Positions 35,668 to 44,807 of a stretch of 64,000 bases of DNA are shown here, one piece after another. Position 1 is the stretch's first letter, and each line of letters starts with the position of its first letter. A program made the translations under genes and the position numbers. The stretch comes from UJ101 sp965262705. GTDB lineage: Bacteria; Bacteroidota; Bacteroidia; Flavobacteriales; UJ101. The DNA is taken from positions 496,001-560,000 of the forward strand of contig OZ253556.1 of NCBI GenBank assembly GCA_965262705.1, given 5' to 3'. Below the pieces are notes generated by a model. The model was not told the origin of the DNA and did not search any database. It was given only the letters and a program-made list of their open reading frames with translations.

Positions 35668-36468
35668 ATGGGAATTTTTGGAAATTGGTTTGGCAAAAAA
35701 GACTATTTTGATTGTTACACCCCGATTTTAAGAACACGAGCCCTTAAGGGTATTTCTTTTCCCTGTTTTATTCAAAAGAAAGGGAATTATATTTTTTCAG
35801 ATTTTGAACTATTTGAAGATGGGATTTTTTACTGTGAAGATTTTGTAGATTCCTCTCTTTTGAAGGATAGACTAACGGAGCAGTGGCTGAATTATTACGT
35901 GCCTGCAGGAGAAAAATTGACCATTCCCAGTGTTGGATCTGTGGTAGTAAATGAAGCGAAATGGGTTTTTAAAGACGATAAAGCCTTTTTAAAATTAGTC
36001 AAAAAATATCTTAAGACATTAAATCCGTCGCTAAAGAATCTATATAATTTTTTTGGTGAGAACACTCATGAAATAAACAAGATAAAAGTGCCTGTTTTTA
36101 ACCGAAATACTATCCCAGTACTTGAAGAAGAAACTTCTCAAATCAATGTAAAACAGATAGAAGGAAAGTCAACAGCTGTATTTTACCAGGAAAAAGGGCA
36201 AACTTTTTTGGCACAAATATCCGTTTTTAAAAATGGTACCATAAAAATACACCGCGTGCCCGATACATTAATTGGGGCAATAAGTGAGTTGGAGAATATG
36301 TTTGAGGAAGGAGCGCTCAAAACGACGCTTCTAAACGAAGAATCTATATCGATTTTAGGTTTAGGTGAATTTACCGCAACATCAGCTCAAACAGTTACTG
36401 CAAATGAAAAAATAGATGAAATAAAGCAGTTTTATAAAACTTTGAATAAAGAGGAATTATCAAAATAA
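35668..36468 (+). CDS. Conserved-looking cytosolic protein of unknown function
   Basis: 266 residues, no signal peptide or membrane helix. Begins MGIFGNWFGKKDYFDCYTP, then a region with FEDGIFYCEDFVD and a central TIPSVGSVVVNEAKWVF; the second half (about 160-240) looks like a separate alpha/beta domain with ISVFKNGTIKIHRVP. I do not recognise a family. The start is supported by a complete promoter 25 bp upstream. It faces away from the response regulator gene; no operon partner. Confidence 0.7.
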   Translation: MGIFGNWFGKKDYFDCYTPILRTRALKGISFPCFIQKKGNYIFSDFELFEDGIFYCEDFVDSSLLKDRLTEQWLNYYVPAGEKLTIPSVGSVVVNEAKWVFKDDKAFLKLVKKYLKTLNPSLKNLYNFFGENTHEINKIKVPVFNRNTIPVLEEETSQINVKQIEGKSTAVFYQEKGQTFLAQISVFKNGTIKIHRVPDTLIGAISELENMFEEGALKTTLLNEESISILGLGEFTATSAQTVTANEKIDEIKQFYKTLNKEELSK

Positions 36469-36503
36469 TATCCACATAAAAGATCCGTTTTGTATTATTA
36501 AAA

Positions 36504-36540
36504 TGAGACCGTTTCAAAAAGCGCTTTAGCATTGAGGGTG
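36504..36540. mobile_element. MITE end fragment
   Basis: GAGACCGTTTCAAAAAGCGC TTTAGC (one terminal repeat and adjoining arm), then unrelated sequence. Confidence 0.6.
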
Positions 36541-36578
36541 TTATTTCATAAAAAATTATTTTTTTAGTCTTAATTTTT

Positions 36579-36586
36579 TATATTTG
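36579..36586 (+). promoter_or_regulatory. Putative -7 element of the C1 peptidase gene
   Basis: TATATTTG fits TAnnTTTG; TTATTT stands in the -33 position. The gene starts 117 bp downstream. Confidence 0.35.
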
Positions 36587-36702
36587 CTTATTGACTATGG
36601 TGTCTTACTTGATAATTTGAAAAAAATATTAAGAATAAGAGGGGGAGGCAAAAATAAACATACTTAATTATATTATCTATCATTAAAATTATTTTACGTA
36701 CA

Positions 36703-37896
36703 ATGAAAAAAAAAATTGCTTTAATCGTTACACTATTTTCTATAGTTATAGCTCATGCACAGGTAGAACTTGTCAAAAAAGCTAGTGAGAATTCAACTAA
36801 CGCAGCAAAATTAGGGTTTCAGTTTACTGACTTAATCGATTTATCTACAACACCTATTGAAAATCAGGGGCGATCGGGCACATGCTGGAGTTATTCAACC
36901 AACTCGTTTTTAGAATCGGAAATGATTAAAAAAGGGAAAAAGCCTATTCATTTGTCCAAGATTTATACTGCAAGAAAAGCCTATTTAGGAAAAGCTGATG
37001 CTTATGTTCGTATGGATGGAGGGCTTACCTGGGGAGATGGAGGAGAGGCGCATGATGTAATTAATATGTATGCGCGATACGGAATTCTCCCCGAAGCAAG
37101 TTATACGGGATTAGTTAAAGGGCGAATGATAAATGATTTTTCCAGCATGCAAAAAAAATTGAAAGCTATTTTAGATTCTGTTGTTGCCCATAAAGGAAAA
37201 ATCAATACAAAATCATGGAAAGCAAAGTTTAAATCTGTATTAGATGATGAATTAGGAAAAGTTCCAAAAACTTTTGTTTATGAAGGAAAGACCTATACAC
37301 CTAAATCATTTGCTAAAGAAGTTGTAGGGCTTGACCCGGATAATTATGTAGAATTTATTTCACAAACCATTACACCTTATTATAAAAAAGCCATGATGAT
37401 GGCACCTGATAATTGGGCATATCAATGGTGTTATAACATTATGCCAACAGATCTTACTGCCATTGTAGATAACGCCTTAAAAAAAGGTTATACCGTTGCT
37501 TGGGGTGCTGATGTTTCAGAGCCTTATTTCAGTTGGCCTAACGGAGTCGCTTTTGTTCCTAAAAACGCATTAGCCCTTGAAGGGAAAAAAATGACAAGAG
37601 AAGAAAAAGCGGCTATTTATACCGGAGATAGAACAGAAATGAGGATTACTCCAGAAAATCGTCAGGAAGGATTGGATAATCAAACCACTACAGATGACCA
37701 TGGTATGCATATAGTTGGGTTAGCAAAAGATCAAGATGGAAAAGCGTTTTACATCGTTAAAAATTCGTGGGGTACTAATAACGATCATAACGGATTTATT
37801 TATGTGTCTAAAGCTTATTTCCAATATAAAACTACTGCTATTTTGGTAAATAAAAAAGCCATTCCGGGAAAACTTCGTAGAAAAATGCGTTTATAA
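36703..37896 (+). CDS. Secreted C1-family aminopeptidase (bleomycin hydrolase/PepC type)
   Basis: Papain-fold cysteine peptidase of the PepC/bleomycin hydrolase group. Catalytic Cys61 in NQGRSGTCWSYS, His333 in DDHGMHIVG and Asn354 in KNSWGT are all present. Unlike the classic cytosolic PepC, it begins with a clear signal peptide (MKKKIALIVTLFSIVIAHAQ), so it acts in the periplasm or outside; such exported versions are frequent in Bacteroidetes. Length 397. Monocistronic; a MITE follows. Confidence 0.92.
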   Translation: MKKKIALIVTLFSIVIAHAQVELVKKASENSTNAAKLGFQFTDLIDLSTTPIENQGRSGTCWSYSTNSFLESEMIKKGKKPIHLSKIYTARKAYLGKADAYVRMDGGLTWGDGGEAHDVINMYARYGILPEASYTGLVKGRMINDFSSMQKKLKAILDSVVAHKGKINTKSWKAKFKSVLDDELGKVPKTFVYEGKTYTPKSFAKEVVGLDPDNYVEFISQTITPYYKKAMMMAPDNWAYQWCYNIMPTDLTAIVDNALKKGYTVAWGADVSEPYFSWPNGVAFVPKNALALEGKKMTREEKAAIYTGDRTEMRITPENRQEGLDNQTTTDDHGMHIVGLAKDQDGKAFYIVKNSWGTNNDHNGFIYVSKAYFQYKTTAILVNKKAIPGKLRRKMRL

Positions 37897-38018
37897 ATAA
37901 ACCTGAATGATTATTTTACACTATAGTTTAAGCATGACTGCAAATAGCAAGGCTTTAAAATTGTTATTGAGAGTTGATCGGCGTGTAGAAAATTTTTAAT
38001 ATACTTTAAGACCATTTT

Positions 38019-38182
38019 GAGACCGTTGCAGAACACATAAAAAAGTATGAAAAAGAAAGCATCTAACTTCAAACTGCTTCCTTCTCAAAAAATTAAAATC
38101 CTCACAACCCAAAGGTTGATCCAGCGTTTAATTTTTATCAAGCGTTACATTTTTTTGTTAGAGTGCTTTTTGCAACGGTATC
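38019..38182. mobile_element. MITE, canonical 164-bp copy
   Basis: GAGACCGTTGCAGAACACAT to TTTTTGCAACGGTATC, flanked by ATTTT duplications (38014-38018, 38183-38187). It ends 31 bp before the cysteine desulfurase gene. Confidence 0.88.
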
Positions 38183-38213
38183 ATTTTTTAATTATTATTT
38201 CTATTAAAAATTT

Positions 38214-39350
38214 ATGAGGCTTTACTACTTAGATAACGCAGCTTCCACACCATTGCACGAAGGGGTTATTAAAGCTATGGAAAAAGTTATAAAGCTACAG
38301 TTTGGCAACCCTTCAGCAGCGCATAGCCTCGGTCGTGCTGCGAAATCGACTATTGAACAAGTGCGCAAACAAGTTTCAGAAATACTACATTGCGAGGCAA
38401 ATGAAATTGTTTTTACCTCAGGAGGAACTGAAGCCAATAACCTGATTTTACGCGCTGCAGTTCATTCAATGGGTGCTAAACGAATCATTACACAACCCAT
38501 TGAACATAAATGTATTTTAGAAACTGTGCTAGATCTTGCTAAAAATGCTTCTATCGTTTTAGAAATGCTTCCGGTACATGAAAAAGGAAATATTGATTAT
38601 TATGAATTAGAAAAAAAACTTCAGAATTCATCGCTCAAAACGCTGGTTTCAATTGTGCATGGCAATAATGAGATAGGAAACTTATTAGACCTGGAGATGA
38701 CCGCTGAAATTTGCCATCGTTATGGAGCATTATTTCATTCGGATACAATTCAGACGCTGGGGCACTATGCGTTTAATTTGAAAGAACTACCGGTTGATTT
38801 TATAGCCGGTTCAGCGCATAAATTTCATGGACCTAAGGGAGCAGGTTTTGCCTTTATAAGAAAAGCAAGTAATATTAATGCGATACTTACAGGGGGAAAC
38901 CAGGAGAGAGGGAAGAGAGCCGGAACCGAGAATATTTATGGTGTAGCCGGTTTGGGAAAAGCGCTTGAAATAGCCTATAAGAACTTAGAAGTCGATCAAG
39001 AAAAAATAAAGGCTTTAAAACGTTATACTATTGAGCAGTTTAAAACAAAAATTCCCGATTGTTTTTTTATAGGTGAAAGCGAAAATTTAGAGAAAAGTCT
39101 TTATACGATTTTAAACGTCGGATTGAAAAATTATACCGAATTATTACCTTTTGAGTTAGACTTAAGAGGAATCGCTGTCTCACAAGGAAGTGCCTGCCAG
39201 TCAGGTGCTGTAAAAAAATCACATGTAATCAGTGCGGTCTTATCAGAAGAGAAATATAAAGATTATACAAACCTTCGCATTTCATTTTCAATCTATAACA
39301 CGAAAGAGGAAATAGATTTTTTAATTCAACAAATACTTGCCTTAGCGTAA
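38214..39350 (+). CDS. Cysteine desulfurase (NifS/IscS family)
   Basis: PLP enzyme that takes sulfur from cysteine for Fe-S clusters or tRNA thiolation. PLP lysine Lys203 in SAHKFHGPKG, His98 and Asp177 (HSDTIQ) contact PLP, and the catalytic Cys328 is in GSACQSG. N-terminal LDNAASTP and GGTEANN (71-77) are typical. Length 378. It is remote from the suf genes (12 kb away) and stands alone; it might feed the SufBCD machine because no SufS follows SufD in this window, but a SufS elsewhere is equally possible. Confidence 0.93.
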   Translation: MRLYYLDNAASTPLHEGVIKAMEKVIKLQFGNPSAAHSLGRAAKSTIEQVRKQVSEILHCEANEIVFTSGGTEANNLILRAAVHSMGAKRIITQPIEHKCILETVLDLAKNASIVLEMLPVHEKGNIDYYELEKKLQNSSLKTLVSIVHGNNEIGNLLDLEMTAEICHRYGALFHSDTIQTLGHYAFNLKELPVDFIAGSAHKFHGPKGAGFAFIRKASNINAILTGGNQERGKRAGTENIYGVAGLGKALEIAYKNLEVDQEKIKALKRYTIEQFKTKIPDCFFIGESENLEKSLYTILNVGLKNYTELLPFELDLRGIAVSQGSACQSGAVKKSHVISAVLSEEKYKDYTNLRISFSIYNTKEEIDFLIQQILALA

Positions 39351-39475
39351 ATTATTTTTCTTTAATAAGCCTTTGCAAACAGTATTTTAGCAACTGCAAA
39401 TGTAAGTGAAAGTTCAAGTGTAAATGAAAGCTAAAGATCTCTGAATTTATTTCTTCTGGTATAACTTAATTGATT

Positions 39476-40210
39476 GGCATTATTAAATTAGTATAGTTAG
39501 TTCATTATTTAACTTTAACATTAGTAATTTTAATGATTTCTCTATCATATGTTCTGCTTTGCTATAACATTTAGTTTTCCTTTTAAAGCGAGCTAAATAA
39601 TGTCTTATTCTACTGTTATATCCTTCAACGGTAAAGGGCTCTGCTTTTGACTGCATAAGCTTATGCTCTGGGATAAATTCGCAATAGCTTTTCCAGTAAT
39701 CACTACAAAATTTATCAATATGCTTATTTTTCAATTTATTCCAAAGTTTTATTTCCGTTTTCGTTGCTCTACTCCCATAGACAAAATCGATAAACTTTCT
39801 CCCCAATTATCAATAGCAATCCATATCCAACCGTATTTTTTTTTGACCCTATATACGTGTGCATCTTATCTAATCCAACGATTTCAATAGGCGTTGGTCT
39901 AACCGGTAAATTCGCTTTTTCTCCCCAGCGTTTAATCCAATAATAAACCGTTGCATGACTTATTTTTAAGACCCTTCCTATCGAACGAAACCCTAAGCCT
40001 TCCAAATACATCTCCAAGGCTAAACGCCTAACTCTTCTAGATTTTACATCCGACTTACGCTTCACTGTGTAACGATAACCGCAACATTTACACTTGTAGC
40101 GTTATCTCCCTTTAACTATTCCATCTTTCGGTTTTAAACTACTTTTACATCTTGGACAATCCATTTTTTTTGATGCAAATATATGAAAACTATTTTAATT
40201 TAACAATGCC
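39476..40210 (-). mobile_element. IS1-family element, defective
   Basis: 735 bp with inverted ends GGCATTATTAAATTAGTATAG (left, 39476) and GGCATTGTTAAATTAAAATAG (right, read on the minus strand from 40210). Target duplication not clear. Confidence 0.75.
39483..40165 (-). pseudogene. IS1-family transposase with three lesions
   Basis: Read on the minus strand the protein should begin MDCPRCKSSLKPKDGIVKG with an IS1 zinc ribbon (CPRC...CKCCGYRY). The second codon of the next segment is TAA where CAA fits (about 40103-40105). The helix-turn-helix part follows (LGFRSIGRVLKISHATVYYW). In the DDE part a run of nine A (about 39836-39844) and a run of four G (about 39806) each break the frame: the expected KKKYGWIWIAIDNWG and GRKFIDFVYGSR lie in three different frames. 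The A-run could allow -1 slippage, as in IS1, but the other two lesions cannot be bypassed so simply. Dead copy. Confidence 0.8.
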
Positions 40211-40689
40211 ATTTTTTTCGGGTGTTTATAAGATAGGCACTAAAATACTTTTTGTAAAAATATTGAATAAATAAAAATTAATATTAAATTTGCATAATTT
40301 TTAATAAAAAATAATTATAATAAAAAAATTATTTGAATATTACTATTTATGATATTAATAGTAGAATATATATATAGTGAATAGACAAGAAAGTAAAATA
40401 AAAAGTGTGAGAATATATTAGGATTTGAAACTTTTACAAAAGAAATAGTAGTAAATTTCTATCTATCTCATAATAAAATGTAAAGCAAGGAATAAGTTGC
40501 TGGCAGGTATCGTTAATTTACCAATAGCTATGGCAAAATAACAAACTGTTGGACTATAAGCCAAAAAATTGAGCAAAAAAGTTTTATCACTTAGGATAAT
40601 AACTTTATATAAATTTAAAAAAAGTAAAGAAAAAATTTTAATAATTAATATTTGTAATAATAACCCAGTAAAATAATAAAACTATTTTT
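40211..40689. other. 479-bp AT-rich gap with no recognised feature
   Basis: Very AT-rich; no ORF of protein-like composition, no MITE, no clear TAnnTTTG. It may hold the promoter of the lipoprotein gene at 40690. Confidence 0.5.
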
Positions 40690-41280
40690 ATGAATGTAAA
40701 TAAATTAATGAATCAAAGTTTAGTAGTGTTTCTATTTTCGATTTCCCTTAACACCTTTGTTTCTTGTTCTAGTGATGATGAATCATCTACTTGCAAACCA
40801 GATTTATCTCTGCAGACTGAAACTTCAAATGTACGTTCAATTTCTGCTAATCATCATGCTGTTTATACCGATATAGTGATTAATCGATCATCGGAACAAA
40901 TATGGGCTGTTTTAACTGATTTTGAGAAAATGCCCAATTGGAGTAGCTCGTTTCAGGGCTTAAAAGGAGATATTCGCAATGGAGAAAGTATAGTATCTTT
41001 ATTTCTTAATGAGGGTAAGATCAATGAATTTCCACATACTTTAATCTATGAGGAGGGAGTCCAATTTGGGTGGTCTGATCCAATAATGATTTTTCCGGGA
41101 ATACGTGATAATCATCGCTATAAAGTAGAAGCTATTTCACCTTGTCAATCAAGATTTATTCAAACAGATGATTTTTCAGGAACCGATGCGAATACTACCA
41201 CCGAGGAGTTTGCTCAATTAACATTAGAAAGTTATAAGAAATTTAATCAAGAATTAAAAGCAGAAGTAGAAAAAAATTAA
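40690..41280 (+). CDS. SRPBCC-domain lipoprotein
   Basis: Lipoprotein signal with lipobox FVSC (Cys26), then a Ser/Asp-rich linker and one SRPBCC (START/Bet v1-type) domain from about residue 55: VYTDIVINRSSEQIWAVLTD, FEKMPNWSSSF, and a C-terminal amphipathic helix. Proteins of this fold bind hydrophobic ligands; most are cytosolic, so an exported lipid-anchored one is uncommon. Length 196. Its stop lies 53 bp before an IS5-type copy. Ligand unknown. Confidence 0.8.
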   Translation: MNVNKLMNQSLVVFLFSISLNTFVSCSSDDESSTCKPDLSLQTETSNVRSISANHHAVYTDIVINRSSEQIWAVLTDFEKMPNWSSSFQGLKGDIRNGESIVSLFLNEGKINEFPHTLIYEEGVQFGWSDPIMIFPGIRDNHRYKVEAISPCQSRFIQTDDFSGTDANTTTEEFAQLTLESYKKFNQELKAEVEKN

Positions 41281-41332
41281 AGGCCTCTTTTAATTATGGG
41301 TAAGTTTTTGTGAAGTCTGAAACTATTACAAT

Positions 41333-42085
41333 AAGACCGTTGCAAGGTAATAAAAGATAGTAGATATAAAAAAAGTGATACTTCGACTACGCTCAGCAAG
41401 CATCCTAATCAGCTATTTTAGCTAAAAAGATAGTCTATTTATGGCATGAAAATATATCATCATCCTACTTTAGCCGATAGTATTTGTGATTTACGCACAA
41501 GAAAGATAAAAAAGTCTTTTTTTACGCAGTTAAACCGTTTGTTAGACTGGGAAAAAATAAGGAAAATAATAGACGGTCATTATAATAAGGGGAAAAGTGC
41601 GACAGGCAGTCCGAGTGATGATGGGTTATTTAGGTTGCTGAGTACTTCGACTAGGCTCAGTAACCATTTGTCGAAGTATTATTCAAGATGTGTTTATTAC
41701 AAACCGGGTATAGATTAAGCGATTACGAAGTGGAAGATAGGGTAAATGACAGTCTTTCCTTCAGTTATTTTTGTGGTTTACACCTAGTGGCAATCCTCGC
41801 CTGATCATAGTACTTTGAGTAGATTTAGAACATTGATGACGCGGGCGAATGCCTACGAGCGTCTATTTAAGGAGATCAACGGTCAATTAGAACGTCATTC
41901 AATCATCATCAAAAAAGGAGCGATAGTAGAGGCTAGTGTAATAGAGACGCCCTTAAAACCGAAAGGCAAGGTGAATGATAAGGTTACAGAGGAGAGCGGA
42001 GAGCAAAAAGAGGCGTGCGTAAAAAAAGAGGATAAGGCTAGTGTAGATAAACAAGCCGCCTGGTTAAAAAAGCGAGCTAAGTATT
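41333..42085 (+). mobile_element. IS5-type element copy 3, left half only
   Basis: Left terminus AAGACCGTTGCAAGG at 41333; stops at 42085 where a MITE begins. The right half of this copy is missing from the window. Confidence 0.85.
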
Positions 42086-42087
42086 GA
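41446..42087 (+). pseudogene. IS5-family transposase, N-terminal part, interrupted by a REP palindrome
   Basis: Codons 1-62 match the intact copy; then about 50 bp with a REP palindrome (41632-41679) replace the TTATTATTATT segment and shift the frame. A second frame resumes (SRFRTLMTRANAYERL, 41815-42087) with the first catalytic Asp replaced (IVEASVIET). The MITE at 42086 cuts it at KKRAKY. Not functional. Confidence 0.85.
41632..41679. repeat. REP-like palindrome inserted in a transposase gene
   Basis: TACTTCGAC (41643-41651) and GTCGAAGTA (41670-41678) are perfect inverted 9-mers around TAGGCTCAGTAACCATTT. Comparison with the intact transposase shows it as an insertion of about 50 bp. 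Confidence 0.85.
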
Positions 42088-42250
42088 GACCGTTGCAAAA
42101 AGCACTTTAGCAAAAAAATGCAACGCCCGATAAAAATTAAATACCGGAGCAACCTAATGGGTGTGGAGGATTTTAATTTTTTGAGAAATACGCCGTTTGA
42201 AGTTAGATGCTTTCTTTTTCATACTTTTTTATGTGTTCTGCAACGGTCTC
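42086..42250. mobile_element. MITE at the left edge of block B
   Basis: 165-bp copy, GAGACCGTTGCAAAAAGCAC to TGCAACGGTCTC. Flanks GTATT and ATCTA differ, as at block A, pointing to recombination within MITEs. Confidence 0.85.
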
Positions 42251-42842
42251 ATCTAATCTTTTATTACCTTGCAACGGTCTTAACAGGTAAAATTTACTTC
42301 TTTTTATAATAAAAATATTAAATCCTTTGTAAGAAAATTCTTTACAAAAGATTATTTTTTTATTTGCTGGCTTTTTAGAATAACTTGAAGAGACCTTTAG
42401 CTTACGCTGACTTGCAATGGTCTTTATTTATATGAACGAGGTGTATGGCAGCAAAATACTCATGCTCTTTCTGTTCATTTTTTCCTTGATGAAAAAACGA
42501 ACCAAAAAAATCAAGGCAGTTTACTTCCTGTAAAACATACGAAAACCAACACCACAGACGAAAGTAACTCGCTCCTTCCGCCTTTCATTCCTCCCCCGAT
42601 TTCTTGCTTTTAAGCGGAACCGAAACAAGCCCTATACCTACGCTTTTCAAGAAACAGCTATTGCTACCTCTAAAAGTGAAAACTTTTCTATACTTACGCA
42701 AACTTTTTTCCGTAAGTACGGAAACTTTCTCGCGTACGTACAGAAATTTTCTTCCGTACCTACGGAATTTTTACTGCGACCCAACGAAAATTTACCATAA
42801 AATTAAACGCTCTAAAAACGACATAATGAAAATAGAGTTTCT

Positions 42843-43151
42843 TCACCAATCAGCTTCATAATTTAAGTTTTTGGGGGATAACTCTTTTCTTAAATAAACA
42901 TATTCATCCTTATCACTATCTGCTTTTCTTTTTAGAAAAAGCGTATCCCCTTGAATTCTTACCCTGTACTTTTTCTTACCCAGAATGTAACCCTGATTTA
43001 TAGGAGCAATAATATCCATTAAGATATCTTTATTTTTTTTATATAGTATTCCTCTATAACCCCTTATTTCGGGATTTAACAAAAGAGGTAAACTATCCAT
43101 TCTATTTTTATCAATATAAAACTCATTTACACATCCATTATTATAAAACAA
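42843..43151 (-). pseudogene. Truncated gene of unknown function (block B copy)
   Basis: Same 102-residue frame as at 18205-18513, again opening with TTG at the edge of an IS terminus (43150). The two copies encode the same protein, so both descend from one truncation event followed by duplication of the block. Confidence 0.5.
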
Positions 43152-43249
43152 GACCGTTGCAAGGTAATGAAGGATTAGATATAAAAAAAGTGATACTAAG
43201 CGGTTATTTTAGCTAAAAAGATAGTCTATTTATGACATGAAAATATATC
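43150..43249 (+). mobile_element. IS5-type left-end fragment (100 bp)
   Basis: Counterpart of 18512-18611: AAGACCGTTGCAAGG to TTTATGACATGAAAATATATC, cut by the next IS copy. Confidence 0.85.
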
Positions 43250-44545
43250 GAGACCGTTGCAAGGTAATGAAGGATTAGATATAAAAAAAAGGTGATACTA
43301 AGCGGTTATTTTATCTAAAAAGATAGTATATTTATGGCATGAAAATATATCATCATCCTACTTTAGCCGATAGTATTTGTGATTTACGCACAAGAAAGAT
43401 AAAAAAGTCTTTTTTCACGCAGTTAAACAATTTGTTAGACTGGAAAAAAATAAGTAAAATAATAGATGACCATTATAATAAGGGGAAAAGTGCGACGGGC
43501 AGTCCGAGTGATGATGGTTTATTATTATTTAAGATGTGTTTATTACAAACTTGGTATGGCTTAAGCGATTACGAAGTGGAAGATAGGATAAATGACAGTC
43601 TTTCCTTCAGTTATTTTTGTGGTTTACACATAGAACAATCCTCGCCTGATCATAGTACTTTGAGTAGATTTAGAACATTGATGACACAGGCGAATGCCTA
43701 CGAGCGTTTATTTAAGGAGATTAACGTTCAATTAGAACGCCATCCAATCATCATCAAAAAAGGAGCGATAGTAGACGCGAGTGTAGTAGAGACTTCATTA
43801 AAACCGAAAGGCAAGGTTAGTTATAAGATTACCGAGGATATCGGAGAGCAAAAAGAGGCGAGGGTAAAAAAAGATAATAAGGCAAGTGTAGATAAACAAG
43901 GGGCTTGGTTAAAAAAGCGAGGCAAGTATTATTATGGGGATAAAAAGCACTATGTTACCGATGAAGAAGGTCTGGTACTTGGAGTAGTAAGCACGAAAGC
44001 AAGTGTAAACGAGGGGAGCAATTTACAGGAGGTTTTAGCGTCTGCAGACTTACCGGAGGGGATTCCCTTAAAAGGGGATAAGGGCTATGAATCAGAGAGA
44101 AATGCGAGTTTGTTAAACAAGAGAAAGTTGAAGAATCATATACTGAAGAAGGCAAAAAGGGGCAAGCCATTAACGGATTTTGAGAAGAAGTTTAATAAAC
44201 GAGTAGGGGAAACAAGCTTTAAAAAGGTTACTGAGTTTATCGAAGTATAGAATGCACATTCGGAAGCATAAAGCGATGGTTTTCAGGCGGGGTGGCAAGA
44301 TATAGCGGGATAGCAAAGATGCATACGCAAAACCTGATGGAGGCGATCGGGTATAATTTATATCGAAGTCCGGGGATACTGGCGTCTAATCGTTAAAAAT
44401 AGAGGAAAACAAGAGGATAAAAGCGTATTGATAGTCAATAAATCCATGAAAAAACAGTGAAAAACCTATCAATAAGTAAATAGTAAAATAAAAAAACTAA
44501 AAAACAAAGATTATAAATCCCATTCAAACTTTTTGCAACGGTCTT
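43250..44545 (+). mobile_element. IS5-type element copy 4 (defective)
   Basis: GAGACCGTTGCAAGG to TTTTTGCAACGGTCTT, 1296 bp. The right terminus lies inside the stop codon of the MauE-like gene. Confidence 0.87.
43339..44396 (+). pseudogene. IS5-family transposase, same 23-nt lesion as copy 2
   Basis: Frame stops after 303 residues through the same insertion as in block A (about 44224-44246), losing the catalytic Glu segment. Between about 43610 and 43740 it resembles copy 3 (HIEQSSPDHSTLSRF) rather than copy 2 (HIDQVSPDPSTLSRF), so it is a mosaic. The second Asp region here reads GDKGYESE, as in a functional protein. Confidence 0.83.
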
Positions 44546-44804
44546 AACTAGTGAAAATAAATACCATTATCGAAAACATCAATAAGCCAGTTTTCTTATA
44601 AAATAAAAGCAAGAACAAAACCAGCATCTCAAGTGAAATTACAAAGTAAGATAGGTATTTAGAATACTCGTTACTGAAAACTCCTGTTTTAAATATATTG
44701 ACTTGAAAACTCCTGAGATTAAAAATTTTATACGTTATCACATATGACAAAAAAATAAGGAGTAAGAAGTATATCGTTTGAGAGACTGCCTTTAGAAATT
44801 TCAT
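44544..44804 (-). pseudogene. MauE/DoxX-like membrane protein, truncated by block B
   Basis: 86 residues with two clear membrane helices (about 8-30 and 48-68) and a third beginning (LLMFSIMVFIF). The sequence FLKAVSQTIYFLLLIFLSYV, then YKIFNLRSFQVNIFKTGVF, resembles Bacteroidetes MauE-like proteins of about 150 residues or more, so the C-terminal half, where such proteins often carry cysteines, is lost. Its TAA stop is made by the IS terminal repeat plus one flanking base. It starts 3 bp after the receptor gene and so belongs to that operon. Confidence 0.75.
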
Positions 44805-44807
44805 TTT

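Larger units (their letters stand above)
42086..44545 (+). mobile_element. Mobile block B (near-identical to block A)
   Basis: Same parts and order as 17448-19893: MITE, inverted IS end (42251-42281), passenger DNA with tandem TCCGTACGTACGGA palindromes (about 42680-42773), truncated gene, IS left-end fragment and defective IS. It differs by point changes and about 16 extra bases after the transposase. Left side joins IS copy 3 and right side truncates a MauE-like gene. Confidence 0.85.

Noticed and set aside
39483..40065. IS1-type gene pair considered as an active element with programmed -1 frameshift
   Set aside because: The A9 run would allow slippage, but a nonsense codon in the zinc ribbon and a second frameshift at a G run remain.
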